Shown here piece by piece: positions 21,052-30,648 of a stretch of 45,824 bases of DNA; positions within the stretch are counted from its first letter, which is position 1, and every line of letters begins with the position of its first letter. This DNA is from Planctomycetaceae bacterium. Its GTDB lineage: Bacteria > Planctomycetota > Phycisphaerae > Phycisphaerales > SM1A02. The stretch is taken from the NCBI GenBank assembly GCA_947480055.1, contig CANKBX010000003.1, positions 1 through 45,824 on the forward strand, given 5' to 3'. The notes beneath the pieces are model-generated. The model did no database searches. It was not told where the DNA came from and was given only the letters and a program-made list of their open reading frames with translations. Position numbers and translations under genes: made by a program.

Positions 21052-22157
21052 CACAACAACACATTTTGGTAGACATCATCGCCGGCGCACGTCCAAATTT
21101 CATGAAGATTGCGCCGATTATTCGTGCGGTCAAGGCAAGTCAAGAAAAAGGCGGTCGACTCAAGTATCGACTTGTTCACACCGGCCAACATTACGACGCG
21201 AAGATGTCCGGCGACTTTTTTACGCAACTTGGAATTCCAGCGCCAGATGTGAATTTGGAGGTTGGTTCAGGAACGCAGGCTGAACAAACTGCCGTGATTA
21301 TGACGCGCTATGAGAAGTTGCTTCTAGATGCCCGCAGTAATTTATGTCTGGTTGTTGGCGATGTGACTTCCACCATGGCTTGCGCCATTGCCGCGCAAAA
21401 GTTGTGCGTTCCCGTGGCCCACGTGGAGGGCGGCATTCGTTCAGGTGACTGGACCATGCCCGAAGAAATCAATCGCATGGTGACGGACTCAATCACAAAT
21501 TATTTTTTCACCACCAGCGATGTGGCGAACAATAATTTAAAAAAGGCCGGTGTGCCAAGCGAAAGAATTTTCTTTGTGGGCAACACCATGATCGATACTT
21601 TGCTTGCCAACATGGATCGATTGCAGCCGCCAGCATTCTGGAAAGACATGAATCTTTCAGCCGGCCAATATTTTGTGCTGACTCTGCACCGACCCAATAA
21701 TGTTGACGGCGAAAACAAGTTGGCCCAAATGTTGACCGCGGTGGGAACCGGCGCAAAGGGATCACCAGTGATTTTCCCGGTTCATCCACGCACCGCAAAA
21801 ACACTCAAGGCCATCGAGGGCCTTCCTGCCAACCTGCATTTTGTGGATCCGCAACCGTATCTTGAGTTTAATTATTTAGTGAAACATGCCAAAGCTGTCA
21901 TCACGGATTCTGGCGGAATTACCGAGGAAACCACGGTAATGGGAGTGCCTTGCATGACGTTGCGTGACTCCACCGAACGGCCAGAAACCGTCACTGTTGG
22001 CACCAACGAACTCCTTGGAACGAATCCTTCAGCGCTTGCTCCCGCTTTTGAGAAATTGTTTGCGGGTAAATGGAAGCGCGGTGCGATTCCAGAGATGTGG
22101 GATGGCAAGACGGGGCCAAGAATTGTGAAGCATTTGGAGCAACTTTTGGCAAAATGA
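21048..22157 (+). CDS. wecB: Non-hydrolysing UDP-N-acetylglucosamine 2-epimerase
   Basis: 369 aa from ATG 21048, overlapping the preceding stop. Signature segments of the GT-B-like WecB/MnaA family are intact: IAGARPNFMKIAPI, VHTGQHYD, VEGGIRSGDWTMPEEINR, LTLHRPNNVD, and TDSGGITEET with the UDP-binding residues near the C-terminus. It interconverts UDP-GlcNAc and UDP-ManNAc. ManNAc or ManNAcA would then be available to the glycan built by this locus. A separate dehydrogenase making UDP-ManNAcA (WecC) is not seen in the window; the neighbouring bi-domain oxidoreductase might take that or a related step, which is a guess. Confidence 0.95.
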   Translation: MTQQHILVDIIAGARPNFMKIAPIIRAVKASQEKGGRLKYRLVHTGQHYDAKMSGDFFTQLGIPAPDVNLEVGSGTQAEQTAVIMTRYEKLLLDARSNLCLVVGDVTSTMACAIAAQKLCVPVAHVEGGIRSGDWTMPEEINRMVTDSITNYFFTTSDVANNNLKKAGVPSERIFFVGNTMIDTLLANMDRLQPPAFWKDMNLSAGQYFVLTLHRPNNVDGENKLAQMLTAVGTGAKGSPVIFPVHPRTAKTLKAIEGLPANLHFVDPQPYLEFNYLVKHAKAVITDSGGITEETTVMGVPCMTLRDSTERPETVTVGTNELLGTNPSALAPAFEKLFAGKWKRGAIPEMWDGKTGPRIVKHLEQLLAK

Positions 22158-22208
22158 AATCACGAGTTTCCTCCCAACGGTTTGTGCTTGTCTGTTACCT
22201 TTTGCATC

Positions 22209-23834
22209 GTGCAACGCTTTCTTCAATATTGGCACACGCTGCGGCACTTGAAACCAGTTCAGTTCTACGGTCGGCTTTGGTTTCGTTTGCATACGCCCAA
22301 AATTGATTTGCGCGCGGCGCCATCAGTAAGATCCACAACTAGTGCATGGGTTGAACCCGTTGCCAAACATCAGACACAGTTTGGCGCAATGACATTTCGG
22401 TTTCTCAATCAAGATCAAACGCTCAGTGGCGCTGACGCCTGGAACGATACGCGCTGTGACAAACTATGGCTTTACAACCTGCATTATTTTGACGACTTGT
22501 GTGCTGCGGGTGCCAGCGATCGCATTGTGTGGCACAAACAATTGATCGAGAAATGGATCGCGGAAAATCCGCCAGCCATCGGCAATGGCTGGGAGCCTTA
22601 CCCAACATCGCTGCGCATTGTGAATTGGATCAAGTGGTCGTTGGGTGGAAATCAATTAACGAACGGCGCGCTTCAAAGCTTGGCGATTCAATCGCGCTGG
22701 CTTTCCAAGCGTGTCGAGCACCATTTGCTCGCAAATCACCTGTTTGTAAATGCCAAGGCGCTTGTGTTTGCCGGAATGTTTTTTCAGGGTTTAGAAGCCG
22801 ATTCTTGGCTGAATCAAGGTCTTCGAATTCTGGCGCGCGAAATTCCTGAACAAGTTTTGGCGGATGGGGGTCATTTTGAATTAAGCCCCATGTATCACGC
22901 CATCATTTTGGAGGACATTTTGGATTTGATCAACGCGTGTCAAAGTTGGCCGAGCGCGTTGGCTTTGCAACAGGCAAGCGCACTTCGCGCCGCCGCACAG
23001 CGAATGTTGACCTGGCTTGAAATCATGAGCCACCCCGATGGCGATGTGTCATTTTTTAATGACGCTGCATTTGGTATCGCGCCTCGTTTGATTGATGTAT
23101 CCCAATACGCAAATCGTTTGGGAGTGCGTGTGCAACAATTTGATTCAAGCAAAGAAATTCATCATCTACAACAATCGGGCTATATACGCGCACAAAAAGG
23201 CGCGGCGGTTCTGCTTGTGGATGTTGGGCGCATTGGTCCGGATTATCAACCAGGCCATGCTCACGCCGACACTCTGTCATTCGAATTTTCTTTGGGCGAA
23301 CAACGAATTTTTGTGAATAGTGGAACTTCCACATATAAATCCGGCGCACAGAGATCGCTTGAGCGTTCAACTGCGGCGCACAACACCATTGAGATCAATC
23401 ATGCGAATTCAAGTGAGGTGTGGGGGGGCTTTCGCGTTGCGCGTCGAGCGCAGCCATTCGGCATTGAATGTGTTGAAGCAGAAACCGCGCTCGCAATTAC
23501 CGCTTCGCATGCCGGCTATCAACGACTTGTCGGGCGGCCCACTCATCAAAGGATTTGGAAGCTATCTCGCAGATCATTGACGGTCACTGATCAGATTAAG
23601 GGAGAATTGAGTGGAGCCATAGCGCGTTTGTATTTGCACCCATCAGTAAAAGTGCTTGAAAATAATATGCTTACGCTGGCAAATGGACAACACTTACGCT
23701 ATTCCACCAAGGGGGCAATCGTGACTATTGTGGATTCGGTTTGGCACCCAGAGTTTGGAAAAAATGTGAGCAACACATGTTTCGTGCTCACACTCAGCGG
23801 ATCAGAATCCGTGTTTGAATTACAGTGGTCTTGA
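22209..23834 (+). CDS. Heparinase II/III-family polysaccharide lyase-like protein
   Basis: About 541 aa from GTG 22209, which gives QRFLQYWHTLRHLKPVQFYG, the usual N-terminus of this group; TTG 22182 is an alternative. No signal peptide is evident. The N-terminal half (about 60-330) is an alpha-helical toroid of the alginate-lyase/heparinase type (NGWEPYPTSLRIVNW, HLLANHLFVNAKAL, GGHFELSPMYH). The C-terminal heparinase II/III beta-sheet domain has the signature GHAHADTLSFEF and NSGTSTYKSG, with a catalytic-type His/Tyr set. Such genes recur next to WecB, bi-domain oxidoreductase and GT4 genes in surface-glycan loci, so the protein probably acts on the locus's own acidic polymer or intermediate. 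Substrate unknown. Confidence 0.85.
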   Translation: MQRFLQYWHTLRHLKPVQFYGRLWFRLHTPKIDLRAAPSVRSTTSAWVEPVAKHQTQFGAMTFRFLNQDQTLSGADAWNDTRCDKLWLYNLHYFDDLCAAGASDRIVWHKQLIEKWIAENPPAIGNGWEPYPTSLRIVNWIKWSLGGNQLTNGALQSLAIQSRWLSKRVEHHLLANHLFVNAKALVFAGMFFQGLEADSWLNQGLRILAREIPEQVLADGGHFELSPMYHAIILEDILDLINACQSWPSALALQQASALRAAAQRMLTWLEIMSHPDGDVSFFNDAAFGIAPRLIDVSQYANRLGVRVQQFDSSKEIHHLQQSGYIRAQKGAAVLLVDVGRIGPDYQPGHAHADTLSFEFSLGEQRIFVNSGTSTYKSGAQRSLERSTAAHNTIEINHANSSEVWGGFRVARRAQPFGIECVEAETALAITASHAGYQRLVGRPTHQRIWKLSRRSLTVTDQIKGELSGAIARLYLHPSVKVLENNMLTLANGQHLRYSTKGAIVTIVDSVWHPEFGKNVSNTCFVLTLSGSESVFELQWS

Positions 23835-23835
23835 A

Positions 23836-26265
23836 ATGCACATTCTTTTTCTCACCGATAATTTTCCGCCCGAAGTCAACGCTCCTGCGTCGCGCACATT
23901 TGAACACTGCCGCGAATGGGTGAGGCAAGGCGAACAAGTGACGGTGATCACTGGTGCGCCAAACTTCCCCACGGGAAAAGTTTTTGAGGGCTATAAGAAC
24001 AAACTTTGGCAAACAGAAACCATAGATGGCATTCGCGTGATTCGAGTGTGGACATATATCACCGCCAATGAGGGATTTTTAAGACGCATTTTGGATTACA
24101 TCAGTTTCATGTTGAGCGCGGTAGTGGCGGCAGTATTTGTAAGCAAGGTTGATGTTGTCATTGGCACTTCACCACAGTTTTTTACGGCGTGCGGTGCTTG
24201 GATTGTGAGCGTGTACAAACGGCGCCCGTTTGTCTTTGAGTTGCGTGACTTGTGGCCAGAATCAATTCGTGTGGTGGGAGCCATGAAAGATTCTTTTGCG
24301 TTGGATATGTTGGAAAAGCTGGAACTCTTTTTGTATCGACGCGCCGACAGAATTATTTCTGTAACACACGCGTTTAAAAGAAACCTGATCAAGCGTGGCA
24401 TCAATGGCGACAAAATTAAAGTGGTCACCAACGGCGTTGATAGTTCGCGATTTATGCCGCAAAAACGCGACGAACAATTAGTGCAGCAACTTGGATTAGA
24501 GGGCAAATTTGTTGGCGGATATATCGGAACCCATGGACTTGCGCACGCGCTTGAAACCCTGCTTGATGCCGCGAAGATGGCGCAAGATCAAGGCGACGAT
24601 TCACTTGCCTTTGTGTTTCTGGGCGACGGCGCAAGGAAAGCGGAGCTGAAAAATCGTACCGCGGAATTGGCATTGAAGAATGTTCACTTCGTTGATTCCG
24701 TGGCTAAGGATCTAGTGCCGCGCTACTGGGCGCTGCTTGATGTCGCCATTATTCATCTTCGACGCACGCCATTGTTTGAGACAGTGATTCCGTCCAAACT
24801 GTTCGAGTGCATGGGTATGGGTATTCCGGTATTGCATGGAGTGGCGGGCGAATCCGCTGAAATTGTGGAGAGCGAAGGAGTTGGAATTCCATTTGTTCCA
24901 GAAGATGCGGTCGCGTTGCTGGCATCCATGCGCAGGTTGCAACAGGACAAGCAGCTCTACAACACATTCCGTGACAATGGATTGCTTGCCGCTAAAAAAT
25001 ATGATCGGAACATGTTGGCGCTGAGCATGCTTAAAGCGCTGCGAAGAATTCGGGTGCTGATGTTAAATCAAGCTTTCTGGCCAGACGTGGTCGCCACGGC
25101 GCAGCACGCCGACGATTTAGCGCGATACTTGCGCGAAAATGGCGACGATGTAACTGTGGTTGCAAGCCGAGCTATTTATGGCGAACGTGGAGCAACTCTG
25201 CCCAAACGTGAAACACACAAGGGAATCCAAATTTATCGCGTGGGGTTGCAACTCTTCGGCAAGCGCGGCATCACGCCACGTGTGTTTGATTTCACATTAT
25301 TTTATGTGGCAGCCTTGTGGCGTTGCATGATGTTGCCGCGCCACGATGTTGTGATTTGCTTCACAACGCCACCATTTATTGCCCTAGTCGGCGTGTTGTT
25401 GAAATGGATCAAGGGCACTCATTTGGTCTATTGGACTATGGATTTATATCCCGAGGTTGCTGGCGCCGCGGGCGTGATGAAATCACGGGGCATGCTCTGG
25501 AATATTTTTCGTTGGATAGATCGAATTTGTTTGCGTCAAAGCGATCGAGTGGTTGCGCTTGGTGACTATATGAAACAAAAAGTAATCGAGAAGGGCGCCA
25601 TCCCCAATCGTGTCAGCGCTATTTCTGTTTGGAGCGGTGCCGAGAAATTCGCAAAGCGAAATAGGGAAGAAAATCCGCTGCGTAAGGAGTGGAATATTGG
25701 CGACCGCTTCACCGTTTTATATGTTGGAAATTTTGGTCTTGGGCACGACATGGACGCCATTGCGGGCGCGGTTGAACGATTGAAAGATGACGACTCTATT
25801 CGTTGGCTTTTTATTGGCGATGGCAAAGCGAAACTAAATTTAGAGCGGCGTATTGAGGAGTGCGGAGCCAAGAATATTTTTGTCAGCGGCTATCAAACGC
25901 GCGAGCAGCTTGCGGATGTGTTGGATGTTGGTGATACGCACTTGGTCACATTGCTTCCAGGTTGGGAAGGTTTGATTTTGCCGAGTAAGTTCTTCAGTGT
26001 TCTTGCGGCTGGCAAGCCGGTATTGTGGGTTGGTCCCGAGAAAAGCGAATGTGTATCCATATTGAAGGAGAACCAATGCGGCTATCAAAGCGAGCCAAGT
26101 GATGGCGGTGCTTTGGCGCGCGAGATTCAATATCTTGCCGCACACAGAAACGAAGCGGCGGAGATGGGCCGTCGTGGTCAGGTTGCTTATGAAAATAAAT
26201 ACGAATCTCACCACGCCTGCAAGGCTTGGCAAAATGTTTTGCATGAAATTGTTCGACCTCTGTGA
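23836..26265 (+). CDS. Tandem fusion of two GT4 glycosyltransferases
   Basis: 809 aa from ATG 23836, one base after the heparinase-like gene's stop. Residues 1 to about 403 are a complete WbuB-like GT4 (MHILFLTDNFPPEVNAP, ELRDLWPESI, TNGVDSSRF, then the donor site IPSKLFECMGMGIPVL). From residue 405 a second complete GT4 begins (IRVLMLNQAFWPDVVATAQH, TMDLYPEVAGAAG, YVGNFGLGHDMDAI, donor site ILPSKFFSVLAAGKPVL). There is no linker: the second unit starts with ATT CGG GTG where free-standing relatives start with ATG. Two sequential sugar additions by one polypeptide are therefore likely. It ends the plus-strand run that starts at fcl. Confidence 0.9.
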   Translation: MHILFLTDNFPPEVNAPASRTFEHCREWVRQGEQVTVITGAPNFPTGKVFEGYKNKLWQTETIDGIRVIRVWTYITANEGFLRRILDYISFMLSAVVAAVFVSKVDVVIGTSPQFFTACGAWIVSVYKRRPFVFELRDLWPESIRVVGAMKDSFALDMLEKLELFLYRRADRIISVTHAFKRNLIKRGINGDKIKVVTNGVDSSRFMPQKRDEQLVQQLGLEGKFVGGYIGTHGLAHALETLLDAAKMAQDQGDDSLAFVFLGDGARKAELKNRTAELALKNVHFVDSVAKDLVPRYWALLDVAIIHLRRTPLFETVIPSKLFECMGMGIPVLHGVAGESAEIVESEGVGIPFVPEDAVALLASMRRLQQDKQLYNTFRDNGLLAAKKYDRNMLALSMLKALRRIRVLMLNQAFWPDVVATAQHADDLARYLRENGDDVTVVASRAIYGERGATLPKRETHKGIQIYRVGLQLFGKRGITPRVFDFTLFYVAALWRCMMLPRHDVVICFTTPPFIALVGVLLKWIKGTHLVYWTMDLYPEVAGAAGVMKSRGMLWNIFRWIDRICLRQSDRVVALGDYMKQKVIEKGAIPNRVSAISVWSGAEKFAKRNREENPLRKEWNIGDRFTVLYVGNFGLGHDMDAIAGAVERLKDDDSIRWLFIGDGKAKLNLERRIEECGAKNIFVSGYQTREQLADVLDVGDTHLVTLLPGWEGLILPSKFFSVLAAGKPVLWVGPEKSECVSILKENQCGYQSEPSDGGALAREIQYLAAHRNEAAEMGRRGQVAYENKYESHHACKAWQNVLHEIVRPL

Positions 26266-26346
26266 TCGATCCCAGGCGGATAATTTTTGTGATTTATATT
26301 TCAATGCCAGTGGGGGCACGGGTTGCGGTCATGCAGGTCATTCGAA

Positions 26347-27207
26347 TTAAGAATTTGCTGAAATGAGTTCCGCAATCTTAAGCCTGATCTGCCAGAAATA
26401 GATCGCCTTCATGCGCGCAAAGGCGTAGCCCGTGCGGCCATCCAAGAAGCCAAGTTTGTAAACGAAGATGTATAGAAAATACGCGGGCGCTAGCCACCAG
26501 CGCGTTAAGTTGTTGTACTTGCGTCGCTGGATAGCGGTGAAATGTTCTCCACCGATTGCCGAATCTCCACCGGCGTTGCGCAGTTTCATATATCGCCGCG
26601 CTTCCCATGACGAATACTCATTGTGTTTGGCAATGTACGAGTGCAGGCCCTTGAAATCATTGTGGTCAATCCTGGCTTTCAACTCGCCAACGCTTCCTTG
26701 CAGCACGGGATGTTCATGTACTTCCATGTCAAGCGAACTCCATGCATCCTCGTCAATGCGCTCGTACAAACCCGCGCCAACTTTGAACAGCGGCAACTTC
26801 AACTGCGGCACGCCGTGCTTGAGTTCTTGACCCAGAAAATAATTCGAGTAGTTCACCCAGAAACCCGTATGTTGCGTGCTGGCAATGGCGCTCTCAAGTT
26901 CATTTACAAACGCTTCGGTTACATATTCATCCGCATCCAAGAAAAAAACCCACGGCGTTTCCATTTGGTGATTCAGCAAATACCAATTGCGTTTTTTTGG
27001 ATAGTGGCCATTCCACCTGAACGGAACAAACTCACAACCAAACTTCTCGGCAATGGCTTGTGTTTGATCCGTGCTTCCGGAATCAATGATGACAATCTTG
27101 GCAAAGCGCGCGAGTTGCTGCAGACACTTGGGCAGGTTTCGCTCCTCATTTTTCACCGGAATGACCACGGTGATGGGCAATTTCGCTGAGTTGATAGGCA
27201 CGCTCAT
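26347..27207 (-). CDS. Glycosyltransferase family 2 protein
   Basis: 286 aa from ATG 27207 (frame open to 27267, with an in-frame ATG there). It has a GT-A fold with PITVVIPVKNEERNLPKCL at the start, IDSGSTDQTQ for the nucleotide site, and the metal-binding DADEY (FFLDADEYVTEAF) at about residue 95. The C-terminal part carries a Trp-rich hydrophobic region (RWWLAPAYFLYIFVYK), likely membrane-associated. The layout resembles WaaE/KdtX-like inverting transferases that act on lipid-linked or core glycans. It is convergent with the GT4 fusion and divergent from mscS. Donor and acceptor are unknown. Confidence 0.9.
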   Translation of the reverse strand: MSVPINSAKLPITVVIPVKNEERNLPKCLQQLARFAKIVIIDSGSTDQTQAIAEKFGCEFVPFRWNGHYPKKRNWYLLNHQMETPWVFFLDADEYVTEAFVNELESAIASTQHTGFWVNYSNYFLGQELKHGVPQLKLPLFKVGAGLYERIDEDAWSSLDMEVHEHPVLQGSVGELKARIDHNDFKGLHSYIAKHNEYSSWEARRYMKLRNAGGDSAIGGEHFTAIQRRKYNNLTRWWLAPAYFLYIFVYKLGFLDGRTGYAFARMKAIYFWQIRLKIAELISANS

Positions 27208-27350
27208 ATCGTATCGGCATAATTTCCATCCCTTGTTGAAGTTCGTGGCTTCTATAACATTCGCCATTCTTTCAGAATCTGTAACACAATGGCTCGCTCC
27301 GCATAAACGTAATTTCGCAACCCGACTCCAACTTCAACCCCCACCAAACC

Positions 27351-28166
27351 ATGAATGAACAAATAGAAACACTGCAGCGCATTAAGAACCACAGCATTGA
27401 CCTTCTTATGGAGTTTGGTCCAAGGGTGATCTCCGCCACTGTGATCATGATTGTTGGATTTCTTGTGGCGCGCTGGATCGGCAAAGCTTTTTTGCGCGCG
27501 GCGCGGCCATTGAAATTTGACATCACGCTGCAGGCGTTGTTGGCGCGCATTGTTCGTGTTGCTGTTCTGTTGATCTTTGTGCTCATGGCGTTGCAAAACC
27601 TGGGCGTGCAACTGCTGCCACTTATTGCCGGCCTTGGTGTTGCGGGCGCGGGCATTGCGCTGGCCATGCAGGGAGTTCTTGGAAACTTGGTCGCGGGACT
27701 TACGATTATTTTCACGCGTCCGTTTCGCGTTGGCGAATATGTTTCCATGCAGGGAGTGGAGGGGCGCGTGGAAGCCGTCACGTTGTTCTCCACAAAACTG
27801 AGCCACGCCGATCGCTCGATTGTGATTGTGCCCAACCGAAAAATTGTCGGAGAAATTATGCACAATTACGGCACGCTGCGCCAACTTTCACTCAGCGTGT
27901 CCGTGGTGTACGGAACAAACATTGCGTACGCCACCGAAGTTGTTCAATCCGTTCTTGCCGCAAACGCGCATGTGCTGAAGGACCCAGCGCCGGCGGTTGG
28001 AATTGCAAATCTAAAAGAAGTGGCCATTGAAATCGCAATCAAGCCATGGACGCAAGTAGCCGACGCGGGCGCCGCCGGTCCAGCCATTTACAACGAGTTG
28101 CTAGAAAAATTTCGCGCGGCGGGCATTCAGATTTATATGCCCGCCATGCGTATTGTTGCCGCATAA
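27351..28166 (+). CDS. Small-conductance mechanosensitive channel, MscS family
   Basis: 271 aa, close to the size of E. coli MscS. There are three membrane segments (about 23-43, 65-85 and the pore helix 88-125); the last is the Gly/Ala-rich pore helix GLGVAGAGIALAMQGVLGN, followed by AGLTIIFTRPFRVGEYV, which starts the cytoplasmic beta domain. The beta domain segment IVPNRKIVGEIMHNY is the family signature. MscS channels open under membrane tension and release solutes on hypo-osmotic shock. The gene is not obviously tied to the polysaccharide genes; it stands alone between the divergent GT2 gene and cysS. Confidence 0.94.
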   Translation: MNEQIETLQRIKNHSIDLLMEFGPRVISATVIMIVGFLVARWIGKAFLRAARPLKFDITLQALLARIVRVAVLLIFVLMALQNLGVQLLPLIAGLGVAGAGIALAMQGVLGNLVAGLTIIFTRPFRVGEYVSMQGVEGRVEAVTLFSTKLSHADRSIVIVPNRKIVGEIMHNYGTLRQLSLSVSVVYGTNIAYATEVVQSVLAANAHVLKDPAPAVGIANLKEVAIEIAIKPWTQVADAGAAGPAIYNELLEKFRAAGIQIYMPAMRIVAA

Positions 28167-28330
28167 AACACATGTTTTTGATTTATCAATTTGACCGTCG
28201 CGCGCGGGGTGGGGCGACTCTCCAATGACATTACTTGCAATGCGTAGATCCGAAGTTTGAACCGCACTTCGCCCCACCAATTCTTTGAGCTTCAAACACA
28301 ACTCCTCGCTCTTGTACTTATCATTCCAAC

Positions 28331-30013
28331 ATGCCCGCCGTACACATTCACAACACGCTTACTGGTGAACTTGCCGAAATAAATCCCATCGCGGGCGCGG
28401 CTGGTCCCGTCACTTTTTATACGTGCGGGCCAACGGTGTACGACGACGCGCACATTGGCAACTTTCGCTCATTTCTAAACGCCGATATTTTGCGCCGCAC
28501 CATTGAACTCACTGGCACGCCCGTTCGCCACGTCATGAACATTACCGATGTTGGCCACATGACAGACGACACCAACGCCGACGGCGCCGGCGAGGACAAG
28601 ATGGCCGTGGCGGGTCGCCGTCTTTTGGAAGCCAAAAAATCTGGAAAAATTCACGCCGACGTCGCCATTGATGCCAACGATCCAATGGCTATCGCGGATT
28701 TTTACGCCAACCGATTTCTAGAAGACGCGCGCCTGTTGGGTCTGAAAGTTGCCATTGAAGCGCAAAGCGATCCATCGCTTATGCCGCGGCCAACTCAGTG
28801 GATTTCACAAATGCTTGACATGATCAAGCAACTCATTGAACGCGGGCACGCATATGTTGCCAGCGACGGCGCGGTGTATTTCAATGTGAAAAGTTTCGCT
28901 GACTACGGCAAACTTTCCGGAAACACGCTTGAGAATTTGCGCGAGGGCGAGGGCGGGCGCATTAGTGCGCAGCATCAGGCCGCCAAGAAAAATCCTGGCG
29001 ATTTTATGTTGTGGAAGCCGGATCCGCATCACGTGTTGAAATGGGATTCGCCCTACGGCGCGGGATATCCCGGCTGGCATTTGGAATGCTCCGCCATGGC
29101 CGCGGGTTTGCTTGGTGCGGAAATAGATATTCACTCCGGCGGCGAGGACAATATTTTTCCGCACCACGAATGTGAGATTGCGCAAAGTCGTTGCGCGCAC
29201 AACAAGCCAAGTTTTGCGCGCTTGTGGTTCCACACGCGCCACTTGATTGTTGAGGGCGAGAAAATGTCCAAGAGCAAAGGCAATTTTTTTACCGCGCGCG
29301 ACTTGTTCGCCAAGGGCGTTACACCCGCCGCGCTTCGCCTAGAAATTACGCGCACGCATTACCGCACCAATGCCAACTTCACTATGCAAGGTTTGGCAGA
29401 TTGCCAGCGCATGATTGATCGATGGAGTCGCGCCGCGGAGGCGTTGCAAGCGAAAGTTGCGGCGGGCACGCCACGTTTGGTGGGAGGCGACGCACACAAT
29501 TCCGCCAGCGCCAAAAACGCAAACGTAAACGCGAACGCGAACGCAAACGCAAACGCAAACGCAAACACAAGCGCAAACGTAAATGCAAACGCAAATATAA
29601 ATACAAATGCATGCGCAAACATCAATCACAACGCGCCGGCCGGCCCATTTGAAACCGCATTGCCGCGCTTCACCCAAGCGTTGTGTGAAGACCTAAACAT
29701 GGCGCGCGCAATTGCGGCGCTGAACGAAGCAGTCGCCGTTGAAGACAACTCCGCGTGCGCGCATCGCGAACTTGCGGCGCTGCACAAAATGGATTCCGTT
29801 CTTGGCGTGCTAGAGCGCAACACTCAAGTTGCAACCAGTGGCGACAGCGACTTCGAAGCCAAAGTGAACGCGTTGATTGAAGTCCGCGCCTCCGCGCGCC
29901 GCAACAAAGATTTTGCCGCAAGCGACCGCGCTCGTGATGAACTTGTGTCGTTAGGCGTGCAAATTAAAGATGGCGCCACGGGAACCACTTGGACGCGCGC
30001 GGTTCGTGCTTGA
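28331..30013 (+). CDS. cysS: Cysteine-tRNA ligase with a low-complexity Asn/Ala insert
   Basis: 560 aa, longer than the usual 460-490. Class I catalytic core: FYTCGPTVYDDAHIGNFRSF carries the zinc cysteine and the HIGH-type HIGN; a second zinc-binding Cys is in GWHLECSAMA, and HHECEIAQS gives His and Glu/Cys ligands. The KMSKS loop is KMSKSKGNFF. The anticodon-side helical region (DALR) starts near residue 340. Within it, at about residues 392-437, sits a run of alternating Asn and Ala (with Thr, Val, Ile) encoded by an imperfect hexanucleotide repeat; this accounts for most of the extra length. The C-terminal part continues normally (VALIEVRASARRNKDFAASD-like). An essential housekeeping enzyme, so probably functional despite the insert. 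Confidence 0.96.
   Translation: MPAVHIHNTLTGELAEINPIAGAAGPVTFYTCGPTVYDDAHIGNFRSFLNADILRRTIELTGTPVRHVMNITDVGHMTDDTNADGAGEDKMAVAGRRLLEAKKSGKIHADVAIDANDPMAIADFYANRFLEDARLLGLKVAIEAQSDPSLMPRPTQWISQMLDMIKQLIERGHAYVASDGAVYFNVKSFADYGKLSGNTLENLREGEGGRISAQHQAAKKNPGDFMLWKPDPHHVLKWDSPYGAGYPGWHLECSAMAAGLLGAEIDIHSGGEDNIFPHHECEIAQSRCAHNKPSFARLWFHTRHLIVEGEKMSKSKGNFFTARDLFAKGVTPAALRLEITRTHYRTNANFTMQGLADCQRMIDRWSRAAEALQAKVAAGTPRLVGGDAHNSASAKNANVNANANANANANANTSANVNANANINTNACANINHNAPAGPFETALPRFTQALCEDLNMARAIAALNEAVAVEDNSACAHRELAALHKMDSVLGVLERNTQVATSGDSDFEAKVNALIEVRASARRNKDFAASDRARDELVSLGVQIKDGATGTTWTRAVRA
29514..29634 (+). repeat. Imperfect hexanucleotide repeat inside cysS
   Basis: Runs of AACGCA, AACGCG and AACGTA follow one another for about 120 bp; the middle part (roughly 29530-29566) is nearly perfect and the 3' part is degraded with AAATATAAATAC-type units. 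All units are multiples of six in the reading frame, so length changes add or remove Asn-Ala pairs without a frameshift. The complementary strand gives open frames only because of the repeat. Confidence 0.9.
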
Positions 30014-30143
30014 TTTTAAATTGCACAACTGGGTGAATATCCGCGCGTCATAAAATATGTTGCCACGGGGCTCAGACAACACACTCCTGCTGTGGAAAAA
30101 TCTTTTTTTCACGAACTCATCTAGCCCCACGCGCCATTCATCT

Positions 30144-30611
30144 TTAGTGCGAAAATTCCACAACAGTCGTGCCGCTGTCATTCATTAATCGCAACAAACC
30201 GCCTTCTAAGGAAAAGCTTCGCACACTTGCCAGTGCCGAAAAATATGCCTGTTCGGCCTTCATAAGTTCTGGTGAGCCGCCCATTTTAGTGGACACAAGT
30301 GGACCAAATTTCAATTGCCCAGTTGCCGTTGTGCATATTCCAGAAAATCGATTCACACCGCTAAAGCCAGAGACCGCATTGTTGGCGCCAAACTCAAGAC
30401 TAAGATTTGCGCCCAGAATTGCCCCGTTGCTATTCATGCTGACCAAAACCCACTTGCCACCACCAAGCGATTTAGGATCGGTTTTCGCCTCAAGCTCTTG
30501 TTTCACCCAAACCGGTTGCGGTTGCGAATCGCAACCACCAGTAATCAGCGCGCCAAACATTGCACTAAAAAGAACTGAAGCAACCAAACGCGCGCGATGG
30601 ATTTGTCTCAT
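30144..30611 (-). CDS. META/HslJ-domain lipoprotein
   Basis: 155 aa from ATG 30611, which has AGGA five bases upstream; the ATG at 30623 is in frame too, and the open frame beyond it runs into repeats and is not coding. A signal peptide with two arginines and a hydrophobic core ends at TGGC (Cys27), fitting a lipoprotein. The mature part matches the META domain: GGKWVLVSMNSNGAILG, LSLEF, and GFSGVNRFSG (the family's cysteine-less GxNRFSG signature), then KMGGSPELMKAEQAYFSAL. HslJ-like proteins are linked to novobiocin resistance and motility in E. coli; a role here is not known. The gene is divergent from coaE across the repeat array. Confidence 0.82.
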   Translation of the reverse strand: MRQIHRARLVASVLFSAMFGALITGGCDSQPQPVWVKQELEAKTDPKSLGGGKWVLVSMNSNGAILGANLSLEFGANNAVSGFSGVNRFSGICTTATGQLKFGPLVSTKMGGSPELMKAEQAYFSALASVRSFSLEGGLLRLMNDSGTTVVEFSH

Positions 30612-30648
30612 GTGTGTCCTCATATTTTGTAAAGATGATTGATAAACA

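Noticed and set aside
29339-29677. Minus-strand open frames inside cysS rich in Val/Cys or Leu/Arg
   Set aside because: They result from the hexanucleotide repeat lacking stops on the other strand; cysS is clearly the coding frame.
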